Assembly (NCBI RefSeq): GCF_001305965.1
Contig: NZ_JXQC01000003.1
Span: forward strand, 2,043,643-2,107,642
Direction of reading: 5' to 3'
Origin: Erythrobacter sp. SG61-1L
GTDB taxonomy: Bacteria > Pseudomonadota > Alphaproteobacteria > Sphingomonadales > Sphingomonadaceae
DNA: 64,000 nucleotides
Shown: in pieces, positions 26,397-35,757 of the stretch
How positions within the stretch are numbered: the stretch's first letter is position 1
Layout: every line of letters begins with the position of its first letter
Program-made: the position numbers and the translations under genes
The notes under the pieces: model-generated
What the model was told of the DNA's origin: nothing
Database searches by the model: none
The model's input: only the letters and a program-made list of their open reading frames with translations

Positions 26397-29300
26397 ATGT
26401 TCGTGAAAAAGTTCGCAATCGCTCTGCTCAGCATGACATCTGTGCCGGCCCTGATGCTGGCCGGCAGTCCGGCCAATGCAAAGGAACAACCCGCCACGCG
26501 GGATTTCAACATTCCCGCCCAGCCGCTGGCATCGGCACTGCTGGACTTCTCGCGCGTGGCCGGTGTGGCCGTGTCCGCCCGATCGGAACTGACGCAAAAC
26601 CGCAATTCGCCCGGAGTGTCCGGCAAGCACACGGCGGAAAAGGCGTTGCAGCTGCTGCTTACGGGAACGGGCCTGACCTATCGCACGACGCCCGGCGGCG
26701 GATACAGCATCGTTACCAATCCGGGGCCACGCAGCCAGGCCGAGACCGGTACGCTCTCCGGCAAGGTGCTTGACCCGGTGACCGGGGAATACAAGCGCAA
26801 CGCCATCATTCGTGTCACCACCTCCACGGGCGAAAAGCGGAGCACCAGCACGGGTGAAGGCGGCCAGTACCGCCTGCTCGACGTTCCGGCGGGCGAGACG
26901 GAAATCACCGTCGCCTTCACCGGCTATCCCGACAAATTCGTCACGGTCGACACCCCTGCCGGCAAGGCGCTGGAAGTCGACTTCGTCCTTGCCGCGGGCG
27001 GGGAAGAACTGGCTGCCAACGAAATCGTCGTTACCGGCGTTCGCGAAGGCGATGCCAAGGCGATCATGAGCCAGCGCAATTCGATGGACATCACCAACAG
27101 CCTCTCATCCGAATCCTTCGGTGAGGTTTCAGAAGGCAATATCGGCGAATTCCTGAAGTTCATGCCGGGCGTCATCACCCAGAACCAGGGTGCGGCGGAT
27201 GACAGCGTGCGCTATGTCGGCCTTCGCGGCCTGCCGCCAGAATATACGTCGGTGACGGTCAACGGCATCGCCATTGCCGGGGCGGACGCCAATTCAGGGT
27301 CGAGCACTTCGCGCTCCTTCAGTTTCGAACAGGCATCGCTGAGCAGCATCGATTCAATCGAAATTTCCAAGACCGTCAGCGCCGATGTCGATGCGAATGC
27401 ACCCGCGGGGACCATCAACCTACGCACCAAGCGCGCGTTTGACCGCAAGGGGCGCCGCATCGTCGTCTCGCTGAACGCGACAACCCAGTCGGATCTGTGG
27501 GACAGCAAACAGGCAGGTCCGGGCGAGGACCGCGGCAATGGCCGGTTCCGCCCCGGCGGGTCCATCGAATATTCCGACGTCATGCTAGACGGGCGGCTGG
27601 GCATTGTTGCCAGCGCCAGCCTGTCGCGCGTTCACACGGAGCTGGAAACGATCCAGCATGGCTGGAACTACACAGCCACGGCCAAAAGCCCCGATCCGAT
27701 CGCGTCCGCCACGATGACCAACCGCGTGACCGCTCAGGAAGTTTCCCGCATCTCGAGCAACCTGACGCTGGACTTCAAGGCTACCGATGAGCTGACCCTG
27801 TCGCTGATGGGCATCTACAATCGGTCCTATAACCTGTCCGAACAGCGGGCCTATGTCCTGACCAGCGGCGCCCGCAGCCGGGGTCTGGAGGGAGAGCCGG
27901 CCTTCGATTACACCACCTTGCTGGCGGCGGGCACTGCTTCCCTGCGTGCAGACGCCAACACCATCGCCAAGGTCGGCACCGGGGTTACCGTTACGCCCAG
28001 CTTCGAATATCGCGGCAATTACGTCACGCTGGACGGCAACTTCTTTTACACCAATTCGAACAGCAGCTATGACCCGATGGGCAAGGAACACGCCGTGTTC
28101 ACCACTACGTCCCCCACGGCTTCCGGCAATTATTCCGCACAGCGCAGCGAGGATTATCTGGCCACGGACTGGACCATCCAGCAGGTGAGCGGCGCGGACT
28201 GGAGCGATCCTGCAAGCTATTCCGCATCCTCCATCGTCATCAACGCGGAAGATGGCCGCTCCTCGAAGGTCGAACGGACCGGTGGCGCGCTCAATCTGGC
28301 CTATGACGTGCCGGGCAGTTCCTTCCCCATCATGCTCAAGGCGGGCGGCAAGGTTCAGATGGCGACCTATCTCTATGAGAACCGCCGCGAAGCGAGCCGC
28401 TATACCTATACCGGCCCGCTCAGCACGACAGAGTTCCTGATTGCCAATCAGAGCTACATCCCGCTGAACTTCAACGAATCTGGCCTAAGCCTCCTCTCCA
28501 GCTCCGGTTCCTCGGCATTCTACATGCCGAGCAACTATCTGATCGGGCAATATTTCCTGGATCACCCGGATGAGTTTACCCCGGTGATGACGGCCACCAA
28601 TTATTACAACGCCAATATCGGCAACAGCCGCCATTTCGACGAAGACACTTACGCCGCCTATGCGATGGCAACAGCGCAACCGCTCGAATGGCTGGCAGTC
28701 CGCGCAGGCCTGCGCTGGGAACAGACGCGCACGGCCGCACTGGAACCCGATCCGCTTTCTGCGGCAGAGGTGATCGAAGCCGGCTACGCCGTATCTTCCA
28801 CGACCGGCCAGGCGACCACCATCGAAGGCCTGCAATACCAGTATGAATCGCGCCCCCGCGTCCCGCGCAAGGGCAATTACGATTACTTCTTCCCCAGCGC
28901 CTCGGCCAAGATTTCCTTCACTGACAGTCTGGACCTGCAGCTGGGCTACAGCCGCACGATCCGCCGGCCTGAAGTGGACGTTCTGGCGGGCGTCTGGTCA
29001 GTCAACGAGACAACCCAGACCGTCACCGTGCCCAACCCCGGTCTGACACCGGAACTCTCGGACAATTACTCGGTACGGCTGGTGAAGTATTTCGAACCGG
29101 TGGGCCTGATCGGGATCAACTATTTCCGCAATGAGCTGAAGGGTGCGTTCCAAACGCAGGAATTCACCGCGCAGGAATTCGGCTATACCGGCACCGAATA
29201 TGCCGATTACACCTTCCGCACCACGGCCACTGTGGGCGAAGGCACGATCAGCATTCAGGGCGTGGAACTGGAGCTGAACTATTCGCTGGAGCGCCTGCTG

Positions 29301-29696
29301 CCCAAGCCCTTCAAGGGGCTGACGCTGCGCGGCTCCTACACTTACACGCACCCTAACCAACCGATTTCGCTGACCCCGGAAAACATGTTCACCATGGCGC
29401 TGGCCTACAAGAGCGGACCGGTGCGGCTCTATCTCAACACCGTGTGGACGGATGACCGGCCCGCGACCATCTCCACCGGCACTTATGACAAGGCGCGCTG
29501 GGACGTGAACCTTTCCGGCAATTACCGCTTCCGCCGCGGGCTGGAAGGCTTCTTCTCGGTAAGGAATCTGCTCAACCGGGCAACCTACCGCCTTGCGCCG
29601 GGGGTCACCAACGATGCCGGTTCGGTTCCCGATCACGTCGCGAACTACAACAATGCGGGGGTCAGCGGGACGATTGGCGTTCGCGCCACCTTCTGA
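26397..29696 (+). CDS. TonB-dependent transducer: STN + carboxypeptidase-regulatory-like + plug/barrel
   Basis: 1099 residues from the ATG at 26397. This start gives a signal peptide (MFVKKFAIALLSMTSVPALM, ending SPANA); a longer open frame to 26193 is not receptor-like. Domains in order: STN (about 35-105, FNIPAQPLASALLDFSRVAG), a carboxypeptidase-D-regulatory-like beta-sandwich (about 118-200, with GEGGQYRLLDVPAGE), TonB box (NEIVVTG), plug (VRYVGLRGLPPEYTSVTVNG) and barrel ending GVRATF. Having both the STN and the regulatory-like insert is typical of large polymer- or glycan-type TBDRs. It is paired with the sigma/FecR genes just upstream and followed after 50 bases by phoD. Confidence 0.93.
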   Translation: MFVKKFAIALLSMTSVPALMLAGSPANAKEQPATRDFNIPAQPLASALLDFSRVAGVAVSARSELTQNRNSPGVSGKHTAEKALQLLLTGTGLTYRTTPGGGYSIVTNPGPRSQAETGTLSGKVLDPVTGEYKRNAIIRVTTSTGEKRSTSTGEGGQYRLLDVPAGETEITVAFTGYPDKFVTVDTPAGKALEVDFVLAAGGEELAANEIVVTGVREGDAKAIMSQRNSMDITNSLSSESFGEVSEGNIGEFLKFMPGVITQNQGAADDSVRYVGLRGLPPEYTSVTVNGIAIAGADANSGSSTSRSFSFEQASLSSIDSIEISKTVSADVDANAPAGTINLRTKRAFDRKGRRIVVSLNATTQSDLWDSKQAGPGEDRGNGRFRPGGSIEYSDVMLDGRLGIVASASLSRVHTELETIQHGWNYTATAKSPDPIASATMTNRVTAQEVSRISSNLTLDFKATDELTLSLMGIYNRSYNLSEQRAYVLTSGARSRGLEGEPAFDYTTLLAAGTASLRADANTIAKVGTGVTVTPSFEYRGNYVTLDGNFFYTNSNSSYDPMGKEHAVFTTTSPTASGNYSAQRSEDYLATDWTIQQVSGADWSDPASYSASSIVINAEDGRSSKVERTGGALNLAYDVPGSSFPIMLKAGGKVQMATYLYENRREASRYTYTGPLSTTEFLIANQSYIPLNFNESGLSLLSSSGSSAFYMPSNYLIGQYFLDHPDEFTPVMTATNYYNANIGNSRHFDEDTYAAYAMATAQPLEWLAVRAGLRWEQTRTAALEPDPLSAAEVIEAGYAVSSTTGQATTIEGLQYQYESRPRVPRKGNYDYFFPSASAKISFTDSLDLQLGYSRTIRRPEVDVLAGVWSVNETTQTVTVPNPGLTPELSDNYSVRLVKYFEPVGLIGINYFRNELKGAFQTQEFTAQEFGYTGTEYADYTFRTTATVGEGTISIQGVELELNYSLERLLPKPFKGLTLRGSYTYTHPNQPISLTPENMFTMALAYKSGPVRLYLNTVWTDDRPATISTGTYDKARWDVNLSGNYRFRRGLEGFFSVRNLLNRATYRLAPGVTNDAGSVPDHVANYNNAGVSGTIGVRATF

Positions 29697-29746
29697 CCGG
29701 CAGCACGCCTTCCACACTTCCCTACATTCCTGGCAGGCAATCCAGA

Positions 29747-31324
29747 ATGGTGTTCAACCGGCGTAATTTCCTTGTCTCGGCAAGCGGGCTGATGCTGCTT
29801 TCCGGCCTTGGCACTCACACCCGGCTATGGGCCGCGCCCAGTTTCGATGCCTATCCCTTCAGCCTTGGCGTCGCTTCGGGCGACCCTTGGCCAGACGGCT
29901 TCGTGATCTGGACGCGGCTGGCGCCCCATCCCCTGCAACCGGATGGCGGGATGCCTCCGCTGGCGGTGGCGGTGCGCTGGGAAGTGGCGGAAGACGAAGC
30001 CTTCCTGACCATCGTGCGGAACGGAGAGGAGATCGCGCATCCCGAACTGGCTCACAGCGTCCATGTCGAGGTGGGCGGCCTCCAGCCCGCCCGCCACTAC
30101 TGGTATCGCTTCCACATTGCGGGCGCCGAAGCCAGCCCCGTCGGGCGGGTACGCACTGCCCCGGCGGCTGGGTCTTCCCCCGAACGCTTGCGACTGGGGC
30201 TGGCCGGATGCCAGGCCTATCCTCAAGGCTGGTACGATGCCTGGCGGCACCTGAGCGAGGAACCCGATCTCGACGCCATCTTCCACTATGGCGACTATAT
30301 CTACGAATATGGGCCTGAAAGCAGCTTCACGATCCGGGACCGCGAAGGGCGCAAGGTCAACCGGCGGCATGCCGACAACGAGATATATTCGCTGACGGAT
30401 TATCGCCGGCGCTACGCCCAGTACAAAAGCGATCCGGACCTGCAGGCTGCCCATCACGCCACTGCCTTCATCATGTCCTTCGACGATCACGAGGTGGACA
30501 ATAACTGGGTATCCACCTTCGACCAGGATGGCAGCCCCGAACAGGCGGTAATGGCCCGGCGGATCGTTGCCATGCAGGCATGGTACGAACATATGCCGGT
30601 GCGGCTCGCACAGGCGCCCCGGATTGGCGGGCTGACCATGTTCCGCAGGCTGGATTTCGGGCGCCTGGTCAGGATGCATGTCCTGGACACGCGCAGCTAT
30701 CGCAGCCAGCAATTGTGCGAAAAACCAGGCGCACGCGCCTGCCGCAAGCAGGACGATCCCACATCGACGGTATTGGGCGATGCGCAAGAGGCATGGTTGG
30801 GCGCTGGCCTGCGTAACGATGCCGTCTGGAACCTGATCGCACAGCAGGTGCGGATGATGCCGATCATCCGGCGCGACACCGATGGCATCCGCATGACCGA
30901 TCCGCCTGACAGCTGGAGCGGCTATCCGGCGGCCCGTGCGCGACTGGTTCAAGCCATTCGCGACAATGGGCTTACCAATGTTGTCGTGGCCAGCGGGGAT
31001 TCCCACGTCCACAATGTCGGCTATCTGCCCCTGCGCCCCGGCGAACTGGACGGGCCGGCGGCCGCAACCGAGTTTCTGGGGACTTCGATCAGTTCCGGTG
31101 GGGATGGCGCCGCCGACAGCGAGACGCGGCGCTTCATCCTGCAGGATAATCCGCATTTCGCGCTCTACAACCAGCAGCGCGGTTATCAGTTGTTCGACAT
31201 CACGGCCCGGGAATGGCGCACCGACCTCAAGGTGCTGGACAAGGTCCAGCAGCCGGGCGGAACGCTGACCAAGCTGGCCAGCTTTTGTGTCCTCCCAGAC
31301 CAGGCCAGGCTCCACCCCGCCTAG
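29747..31324 (+). CDS. phoD: PhoD-family alkaline phosphatase/phosphodiesterase, Tat-exported
   Basis: 525-residue metallophosphatase. The N-terminus has a twin-arginine signal (NRRNFLV at residues 4-10, hydrophobic core, cleavage near LWA), as known for PhoD, which loads its Fe/Ca site before export. Core motifs are HYGDYIYEYG (about 180), DDHEVDNNW (about 245) and ASGDSHVHNVG (about 413). PhoD acts on phosphomonoesters and phosphodiesters outside the cytoplasm. It follows the sigma/FecR/TBDR genes on the same strand and would finish the breakdown of phosphodiester products made by the GDPD and PI-PLC enzymes in this region. Confidence 0.93.
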   Translation: MVFNRRNFLVSASGLMLLSGLGTHTRLWAAPSFDAYPFSLGVASGDPWPDGFVIWTRLAPHPLQPDGGMPPLAVAVRWEVAEDEAFLTIVRNGEEIAHPELAHSVHVEVGGLQPARHYWYRFHIAGAEASPVGRVRTAPAAGSSPERLRLGLAGCQAYPQGWYDAWRHLSEEPDLDAIFHYGDYIYEYGPESSFTIRDREGRKVNRRHADNEIYSLTDYRRRYAQYKSDPDLQAAHHATAFIMSFDDHEVDNNWVSTFDQDGSPEQAVMARRIVAMQAWYEHMPVRLAQAPRIGGLTMFRRLDFGRLVRMHVLDTRSYRSQQLCEKPGARACRKQDDPTSTVLGDAQEAWLGAGLRNDAVWNLIAQQVRMMPIIRRDTDGIRMTDPPDSWSGYPAARARLVQAIRDNGLTNVVVASGDSHVHNVGYLPLRPGELDGPAAATEFLGTSISSGGDGAADSETRRFILQDNPHFALYNQQRGYQLFDITAREWRTDLKVLDKVQQPGGTLTKLASFCVLPDQARLHPA

Positions 31325-31343
31325 ATGATCGCACTGCGCGAAT

Positions 31344-31375
31344 GAGAAAACCCCCAGCTCTCGCCGGGGGTTCTC
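31344..31375. terminator. Bidirectional terminator between convergent phoD and G8 genes
   Basis: GAGAAAACCCCC (31344-31355) pairs with GGGGGTTCTC (31366-31375) around a 10-base loop, with two bulged bases. It sits exactly in the 57-base convergent gap, 19 bases after the phoD stop and 7 bases after the G8 gene stop on the other strand. Confidence 0.7.
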
Positions 31376-31381
31376 GTTACA

Positions 31382-33961
31382 TCAGCCGCCGTGGCCTTCC
31401 TTACCAACCTCGATAGTTGCCTGTGCGGTGATATTGCCGATCTTCTCGATGACCGGGCCTTTGCCGCTGGCATCTTCGACCACAAGTTTCACCCACAGCG
31501 TGTCGCCGTCCTGAAAATAGGCCGTGCTGTTCGCTGCGCGCAGTGCGGCAAGGCTGGTTTCCTGCGTGCCGCCTGCCGACGAGGCGAAGCCGGGCAGTTC
31601 GAAGATCACGAAGGAACCCTTATCCATTTCCCGGAGGGAGAGGGAAAGCGTATCTCTTGCCGTTTCGACCCTCAGTTCAGCACCGCTGCCGACAGTAGTT
31701 TCGCCATTATATTCGAACCGCCGACCTTTGCGTTGGAGGATGATCGGATCGGCAATTGGGCCGGTTTCGAATCCGTTGAAATTGCCGGCGATGCTGAAGC
31801 GGCCGATGTCTCCGCGGCAAATTGCCGCATTCCAGATCGCCTTGATTTGGCAGCTGTCTTCGTCGGCTGCGATACCGTTATCGATGACGATATAGGCACC
31901 GGGCGTTCCGCTGATCGAACCGTCAAGGTCACGGAAAGCGGCACTGCGGTATGCAGCGCTGCGGCCGTAATCGGATGCCCAGCGGCGCTGAATCTGCGGG
32001 AAACTGACCGGGTTGGCATTGACGAACTTCAAGCCCTTCACCCAGTTTTCAGTGCTCATGCCGAAGCTGGTGAACAGCAGGTAGGAAAGCGCACCGGCCT
32101 GACGCTGGGCGTTGGGCACGAAGTTTACGAAAGTGGTGTTCTCCACCTCATGGTAGAAATCGTAATATTCATAGCCACGGATCGGGAAATCCGCCGCGGC
32201 TGCCGGTAGGCTGCGGCCATAGGCCAGCTCCTCGGGCGTTGTAGGATTGCCGATATTGTCGCTCTCACCCACGAACAGCGAGTCCACCACGCGTGAGGTA
32301 TAAGGCGCGATGCCGGGGGCGCCAGATGCATGAGTGAAGCCGATGGCGTTATCGGCCAGCTTCAAATTGGTGTAGAGGTGGTACTCACCGCGGCCCCAGA
32401 TCGCGCCATTGCGGTTCTTGTAGCCGGTGAAATTGTCGAATTGCGACACGACCAGCCCGCTATTCGTATCGGCGGGGTTGGCGTAGCTGATGAGATTGGG
32501 ACCGGCGATCCCGAAGGTGCCATCGGGGCCGGGGCCGCGATCCAGCATCAGACCGTCGAAATTGGAATGAGCGGTGTTTCCGCTGAATTCCCGAAACTTT
32601 GTCCGTCCGGGCCAGGTGTTCTTGCTGATCTCCGTGCCTTCGAACTGACCGGTTGGATGCTGCGGGAAGGCCATCCAGAAACCGATCTGGTCTGACCCTG
32701 CCGCCACATTGTCGCGGTAGATATTGTCTGGGTTGGTGATCCAGAAAGTGGAAACGGTATTGTCCGAAGGGATCAGGATATTCTTGGATTTCTGGCCTGC
32801 CGTCGTCTGATGAGCCAGAGTAAGGTTGGTCGGCTCGCAGGGCAGGGTCGGATGGCACTTGGTCTGGATACCCAGATTGTGCACGAACTGGTTACCGGTT
32901 TCGATCCCGTCTTCCATGAAGAAGCAGTGACCCACCGTGTTGAAGGTCACGTTGTTTTCCACCTTCAAATTGTTCGTGCCGTGAACCGTGACGCAACGGC
33001 TGAACGTGTCGTGGATGGCGGAGTTGCGGATATACTGCCCCTCGCCTTCGCCGATAAGGTGCCAGTGGATCGGATAACGGGCCAGATGGAGGTGCTGCCC
33101 CATGTGATTCAGTTCGATGCCGGAAACAAACATCTTGGACCCGGCCATCGCCATGATGTGGCCGCCGAAATAGGATTTTTCCGAGTCATCCGAAGCCTGA
33201 ATGCGGATGTTGCGCGTCAGTAGGCCGACTTCGCCCCGTTCATCCACGCCGAACGTGATTTCACCGAAATGCATATATTCGAGCGGCTTATCGAGCGTCA
33301 GCGAATTGCCCGCGATGGCCTTGATGTGGCGCCGTTCGGCCTGCCGGGGATTGAAGTCGGTCGATGCGAGGACAATCTCGTCCCCGATGCGCCAGCCGCT
33401 GGCGTCGAGCACGTCAATCTTGCTGGCGCCGGCCTTTGCCGTCCTGGACAGCTTGGTCCAGCTGTTTTCCCGGTCGCCATGAAGGTTCAGCGTGCCGCCC
33501 AGAAGCATGATCCCGCGATCGCCCATCGTGTTGATGTCTTCGTTGGGAACATTGTCGGTCAGCGTGATCGTGGCCTTGTGGGTGTGCGGGCGGGCTTCCG
33601 TGCCGATCTCCAGTTCGCCTCGCGGCATGTAGATCCACTCGGTCTGAAGCTCGAGGTCGCGGTCGTCGGAGAAGCGAAGCTTGCCGTTCACGGTCAGGCT
33701 GCGCAGGGCGGGCGGACTGACATCCATCAGAACGTCCATATCGCGCGCAATCGTGACGGCATCGCCCTTGCCCGGCACCTTTCCATCGGGCCAGGTCGCA
33801 GGATCGGACCAGCGCAGCGACCGGACGGTCACGGGCGATGTGTCCACCTCCATCGCATCGTGGGAATGCATACCCTGAGCGGAAGCGCCGGAACCAGTGC
33901 CGAGCAGGAGTGACGCAGGAAGTAGCAAGGAAAGCAGGAGCAGACGAGACTGCTTGAACAT
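31382..33961 (-). CDS. Secreted G8-domain protein with right-handed beta-helix
   Basis: 859-residue exported protein. The ATG at 33961 is chosen because GAGGGG lies 9 bases upstream and the signal peptide (MFKQSRLLLLSLLLPASLLL, cleavage near GASAQ) starts there. Residues about 40-160 form a G8 domain (LRWSDPATWPDGKVPGKGD; LTVNGKLRF; LQTEWIYMPRGELEIG). The following ~400 residues are parallel beta-helix-like (NSAIHDTFSRCVTVHGTNNL, GHCFFMEDGIETGN). G8 plus beta-helix is the architecture of eukaryotic CEMIP/TMEM2 hyaluronan-degrading proteins; bacterial members are mostly uncharacterised, so glycan binding or cleavage is only suggested. It stands where a TBDR would be expected, after a sigma/FecR pair. 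Confidence 0.8.
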   Translation of the reverse strand: MFKQSRLLLLSLLLPASLLLGTGSGASAQGMHSHDAMEVDTSPVTVRSLRWSDPATWPDGKVPGKGDAVTIARDMDVLMDVSPPALRSLTVNGKLRFSDDRDLELQTEWIYMPRGELEIGTEARPHTHKATITLTDNVPNEDINTMGDRGIMLLGGTLNLHGDRENSWTKLSRTAKAGASKIDVLDASGWRIGDEIVLASTDFNPRQAERRHIKAIAGNSLTLDKPLEYMHFGEITFGVDERGEVGLLTRNIRIQASDDSEKSYFGGHIMAMAGSKMFVSGIELNHMGQHLHLARYPIHWHLIGEGEGQYIRNSAIHDTFSRCVTVHGTNNLKVENNVTFNTVGHCFFMEDGIETGNQFVHNLGIQTKCHPTLPCEPTNLTLAHQTTAGQKSKNILIPSDNTVSTFWITNPDNIYRDNVAAGSDQIGFWMAFPQHPTGQFEGTEISKNTWPGRTKFREFSGNTAHSNFDGLMLDRGPGPDGTFGIAGPNLISYANPADTNSGLVVSQFDNFTGYKNRNGAIWGRGEYHLYTNLKLADNAIGFTHASGAPGIAPYTSRVVDSLFVGESDNIGNPTTPEELAYGRSLPAAAADFPIRGYEYYDFYHEVENTTFVNFVPNAQRQAGALSYLLFTSFGMSTENWVKGLKFVNANPVSFPQIQRRWASDYGRSAAYRSAAFRDLDGSISGTPGAYIVIDNGIAADEDSCQIKAIWNAAICRGDIGRFSIAGNFNGFETGPIADPIILQRKGRRFEYNGETTVGSGAELRVETARDTLSLSLREMDKGSFVIFELPGFASSAGGTQETSLAALRAANSTAYFQDGDTLWVKLVVEDASGKGPVIEKIGNITAQATIEVGKEGHGG

Positions 33962-33980
33962 GATGATCATCCCCTCAGCC

Positions 33981-34016
33981 GGGGCCTGGGCCCCTCTTTT
34001 TGTATTTGACAAAAAG
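33981..34016. promoter_or_regulatory. Two stacked inverted repeats in the 5' leader of the G8 gene
   Basis: GGGGCC-TG-GGCCCC (33981-33994) sits just upstream of the RBS. CTTTTTGT-ATTTG-ACAAAAAG (33996-34016 inclusive of loop) is a perfect 8-base inverted repeat next to it. The second looks like an operator or promoter-proximal palindrome in AT-rich sequence; the first could affect RBS access in the mRNA. The 143 bases up to the FecR stop hold no gene. Confidence 0.5.
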
Positions 34017-34159
34017 TGTGCAACGGATGGGCTGATTTGCCAAGGTTTTTCTCGGCAGCGGGTGAGATTATCCGCGAACCTCTAACCCATGCATCTGATT
34101 ATAAAGGATTTATCTTCATGACAAACCGGCGTTGATGCCCAGAACAGCAACGTCTCTTA

Positions 34160-35116
34160 TCAGCGATTGCGAACCTCCAGCCGATAGCCTTTGCCGCTGC
34201 GACCGAGTTCGAGATCCATTAGCTGAGAAAGGTCGCGCAGGGCCGTTTCTCCGTCCTGAATCACCAGGGTGCCCGTGAAGCGCCGGTTGCGGGCATTGTC
34301 TGCCACCGACACCCTGACCCCCGCATAACGACTGAGATCGGCCGCGACGAGCGGCAGCGGTGCGGCGTCGAAGGACAATCTGCCCTCGCGCCACTCGCCC
34401 GCCTTTCCTGCCTGCACCGAGGCGACTTCCGCAGTGCCACCAGCCGGGTCAAACGTCACACCATGGCCTGCAGCCAGACTCAGCGGCTTGCCCAGCGCAT
34501 CTGAGGAAACCCGAACCCGGCCTTCAGCAACCTGCACCCGCACTTGTCCTGCAGCTGACTGCACATCGAACTGCGTGCCGATATCGCTGATTTCCAGCTG
34601 CCCGGCCGTAATTGCCAACTGGCGCGAGGGATCGTGACGGATGTCAAACCATGCGCCGCCATCCAGCGCGATGCGTTGCTGATCACGGCCCTCAATCTTC
34701 AGACTGCTATGCGGCGCCAATTCGATCTGCGATCCGTCATCCAGGGCGATCCGGCGCGCCTCCATACCGGTGGCGTAAGTCTGGACATTGCCGGGCCCAA
34801 TCTGCCAGACCGCCATGGCTGCCACGAGCGTGGCTGCAATGGCACCCCCAGCCCAACGCATCGCGAAAGAGCGCCTGCCCACGTAAGGCTGCGGCTGTTC
34901 ACCCACCCAATCGTCATTCGCTACGCCGATGGGCTCCAAGGCTTCTGGATGATCTGCAATCAGCGTATCGGCCAGCGCCATTTCATCGAAAGCAGCGCGA
35001 TGGCGCGAGTCTGCCTCCAGCCATCGCGTGAAGGCATCCCAGTCCATTTCATCGCCAAGACTGGCCAAATGCCAGGCCGCCGCCTGTTCGATGATTTCCT
35101 GTTCAGTGTCGTTCAT
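34160..35116 (-). CDS. FecR-family anti-sigma regulator
   Basis: 318 residues. The N-terminal DUF4880-like part reads IIEQAAAWHLASLGDEMDWDAF; one membrane segment lies at about residues 85-103 (MRWAGGAIAATLVAAMAVW). The FecR domain contains IALDDGSQIELAPHSSL and GTQFDVQS, and an STN-like C-terminus contains FTGTLVIQDGETALRDLSQ. Its start overlaps the sigma stop by 4 bases. Unlike the other two FecR genes here, no STN-type TBDR follows; the next gene downstream is the G8-domain protein after 198 bases. The cognate receptor is therefore missing from the neighbourhood or lies elsewhere. Confidence 0.9.
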   Translation of the reverse strand: MNDTEQEIIEQAAAWHLASLGDEMDWDAFTRWLEADSRHRAAFDEMALADTLIADHPEALEPIGVANDDWVGEQPQPYVGRRSFAMRWAGGAIAATLVAAMAVWQIGPGNVQTYATGMEARRIALDDGSQIELAPHSSLKIEGRDQQRIALDGGAWFDIRHDPSRQLAITAGQLEISDIGTQFDVQSAAGQVRVQVAEGRVRVSSDALGKPLSLAAGHGVTFDPAGGTAEVASVQAGKAGEWREGRLSFDAAPLPLVAADLSRYAGVRVSVADNARNRRFTGTLVIQDGETALRDLSQLMDLELGRSGKGYRLEVRNR

Positions 35117-35757
35117 GTCACTTGCCCCGCTGGCGGAACCTGTCCGCCGGGCGTCCCCGCATTTCCAGACGCCGCCGCGCCATACAATCCACAGTCCGCC
35201 AGCGAATTTCGCAGATGTTTCATCGCCAGCGCCAGGTGCTTTTCCACTCCGCTGCGGCTGATGCCGAGAATTTGCGCGATTTCCCCCTGCGACTTGCCCT
35301 CGAAACGGTAGAGCCGCAATGCCTCGCGCGCAGCGGGCGGCAAGCTGGCGACGGCCTTGCGCACAAGCTCAACCTCCTGCCGGCGAGACGCAGCCTCCTC
35401 CGCATTCGGGGCCGGATCGGGGCGGTCTTCCGGCACTGTGTCAGCCCCGGCTTCTTCCGCGATCCACTTGCGGTCGCGCACCATCGCCCGGCGGCGCATC
35501 TTGAGCGCATCGAGCACGATATTGTTCGCCATGCGGAAAAGATAGGCGCGCCCGTCGCCTATCGGGCCACTGGGCTGGCGCGACGCCTTGATCCACAATT
35601 CCTGCAGGTAATCTTCCGCCTCGGCGTGATCCCCGCAGCGCGCGGCCAGAAAACGCAGCAATTCGCCGCGATGCTGAACCAGCACCTGCGCAAGGCCGTC
35701 TTCCTGCGCCGCACCGTCATCGGGAAACATAGAGTGCCCCGGCCCGAATGGCTTCAT
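35113..35757 (-). CDS. ECF RNA polymerase sigma factor
   Basis: 214-residue ECF sigma factor: region 2 (LRFLAARCGDHAEAEDYLQELW; AYLFRMANNIVLDALKMRRR) and region 4 (GKSQGEIAQILGISRSGVEKHLALAM), joined by a long acidic/charged linker. The start overlaps the methyltransferase stop by 4 bases and the stop overlaps the FecR start by 4 bases. This ties the regulatory pair to the five upstream biosynthetic-looking genes in one operon, an unusual place for an ECF pair. Confidence 0.9.
   Translation of the reverse strand: MKPFGPGHSMFPDDGAAQEDGLAQVLVQHRGELLRFLAARCGDHAEAEDYLQELWIKASRQPSGPIGDGRAYLFRMANNIVLDALKMRRRAMVRDRKWIAEEAGADTVPEDRPDPAPNAEEAASRRQEVELVRKAVASLPPAAREALRLYRFEGKSQGEIAQILGISRSGVEKHLALAMKHLRNSLADCGLYGAAASGNAGTPGGQVPPAGQVT

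Noticed and set aside
29825-31315. 496-codon minus-strand open frame opposite phoD
   Set aside because: PhoD on the plus strand has a Tat signal and all metal-site motifs; the opposite frame has none and would collide with it.
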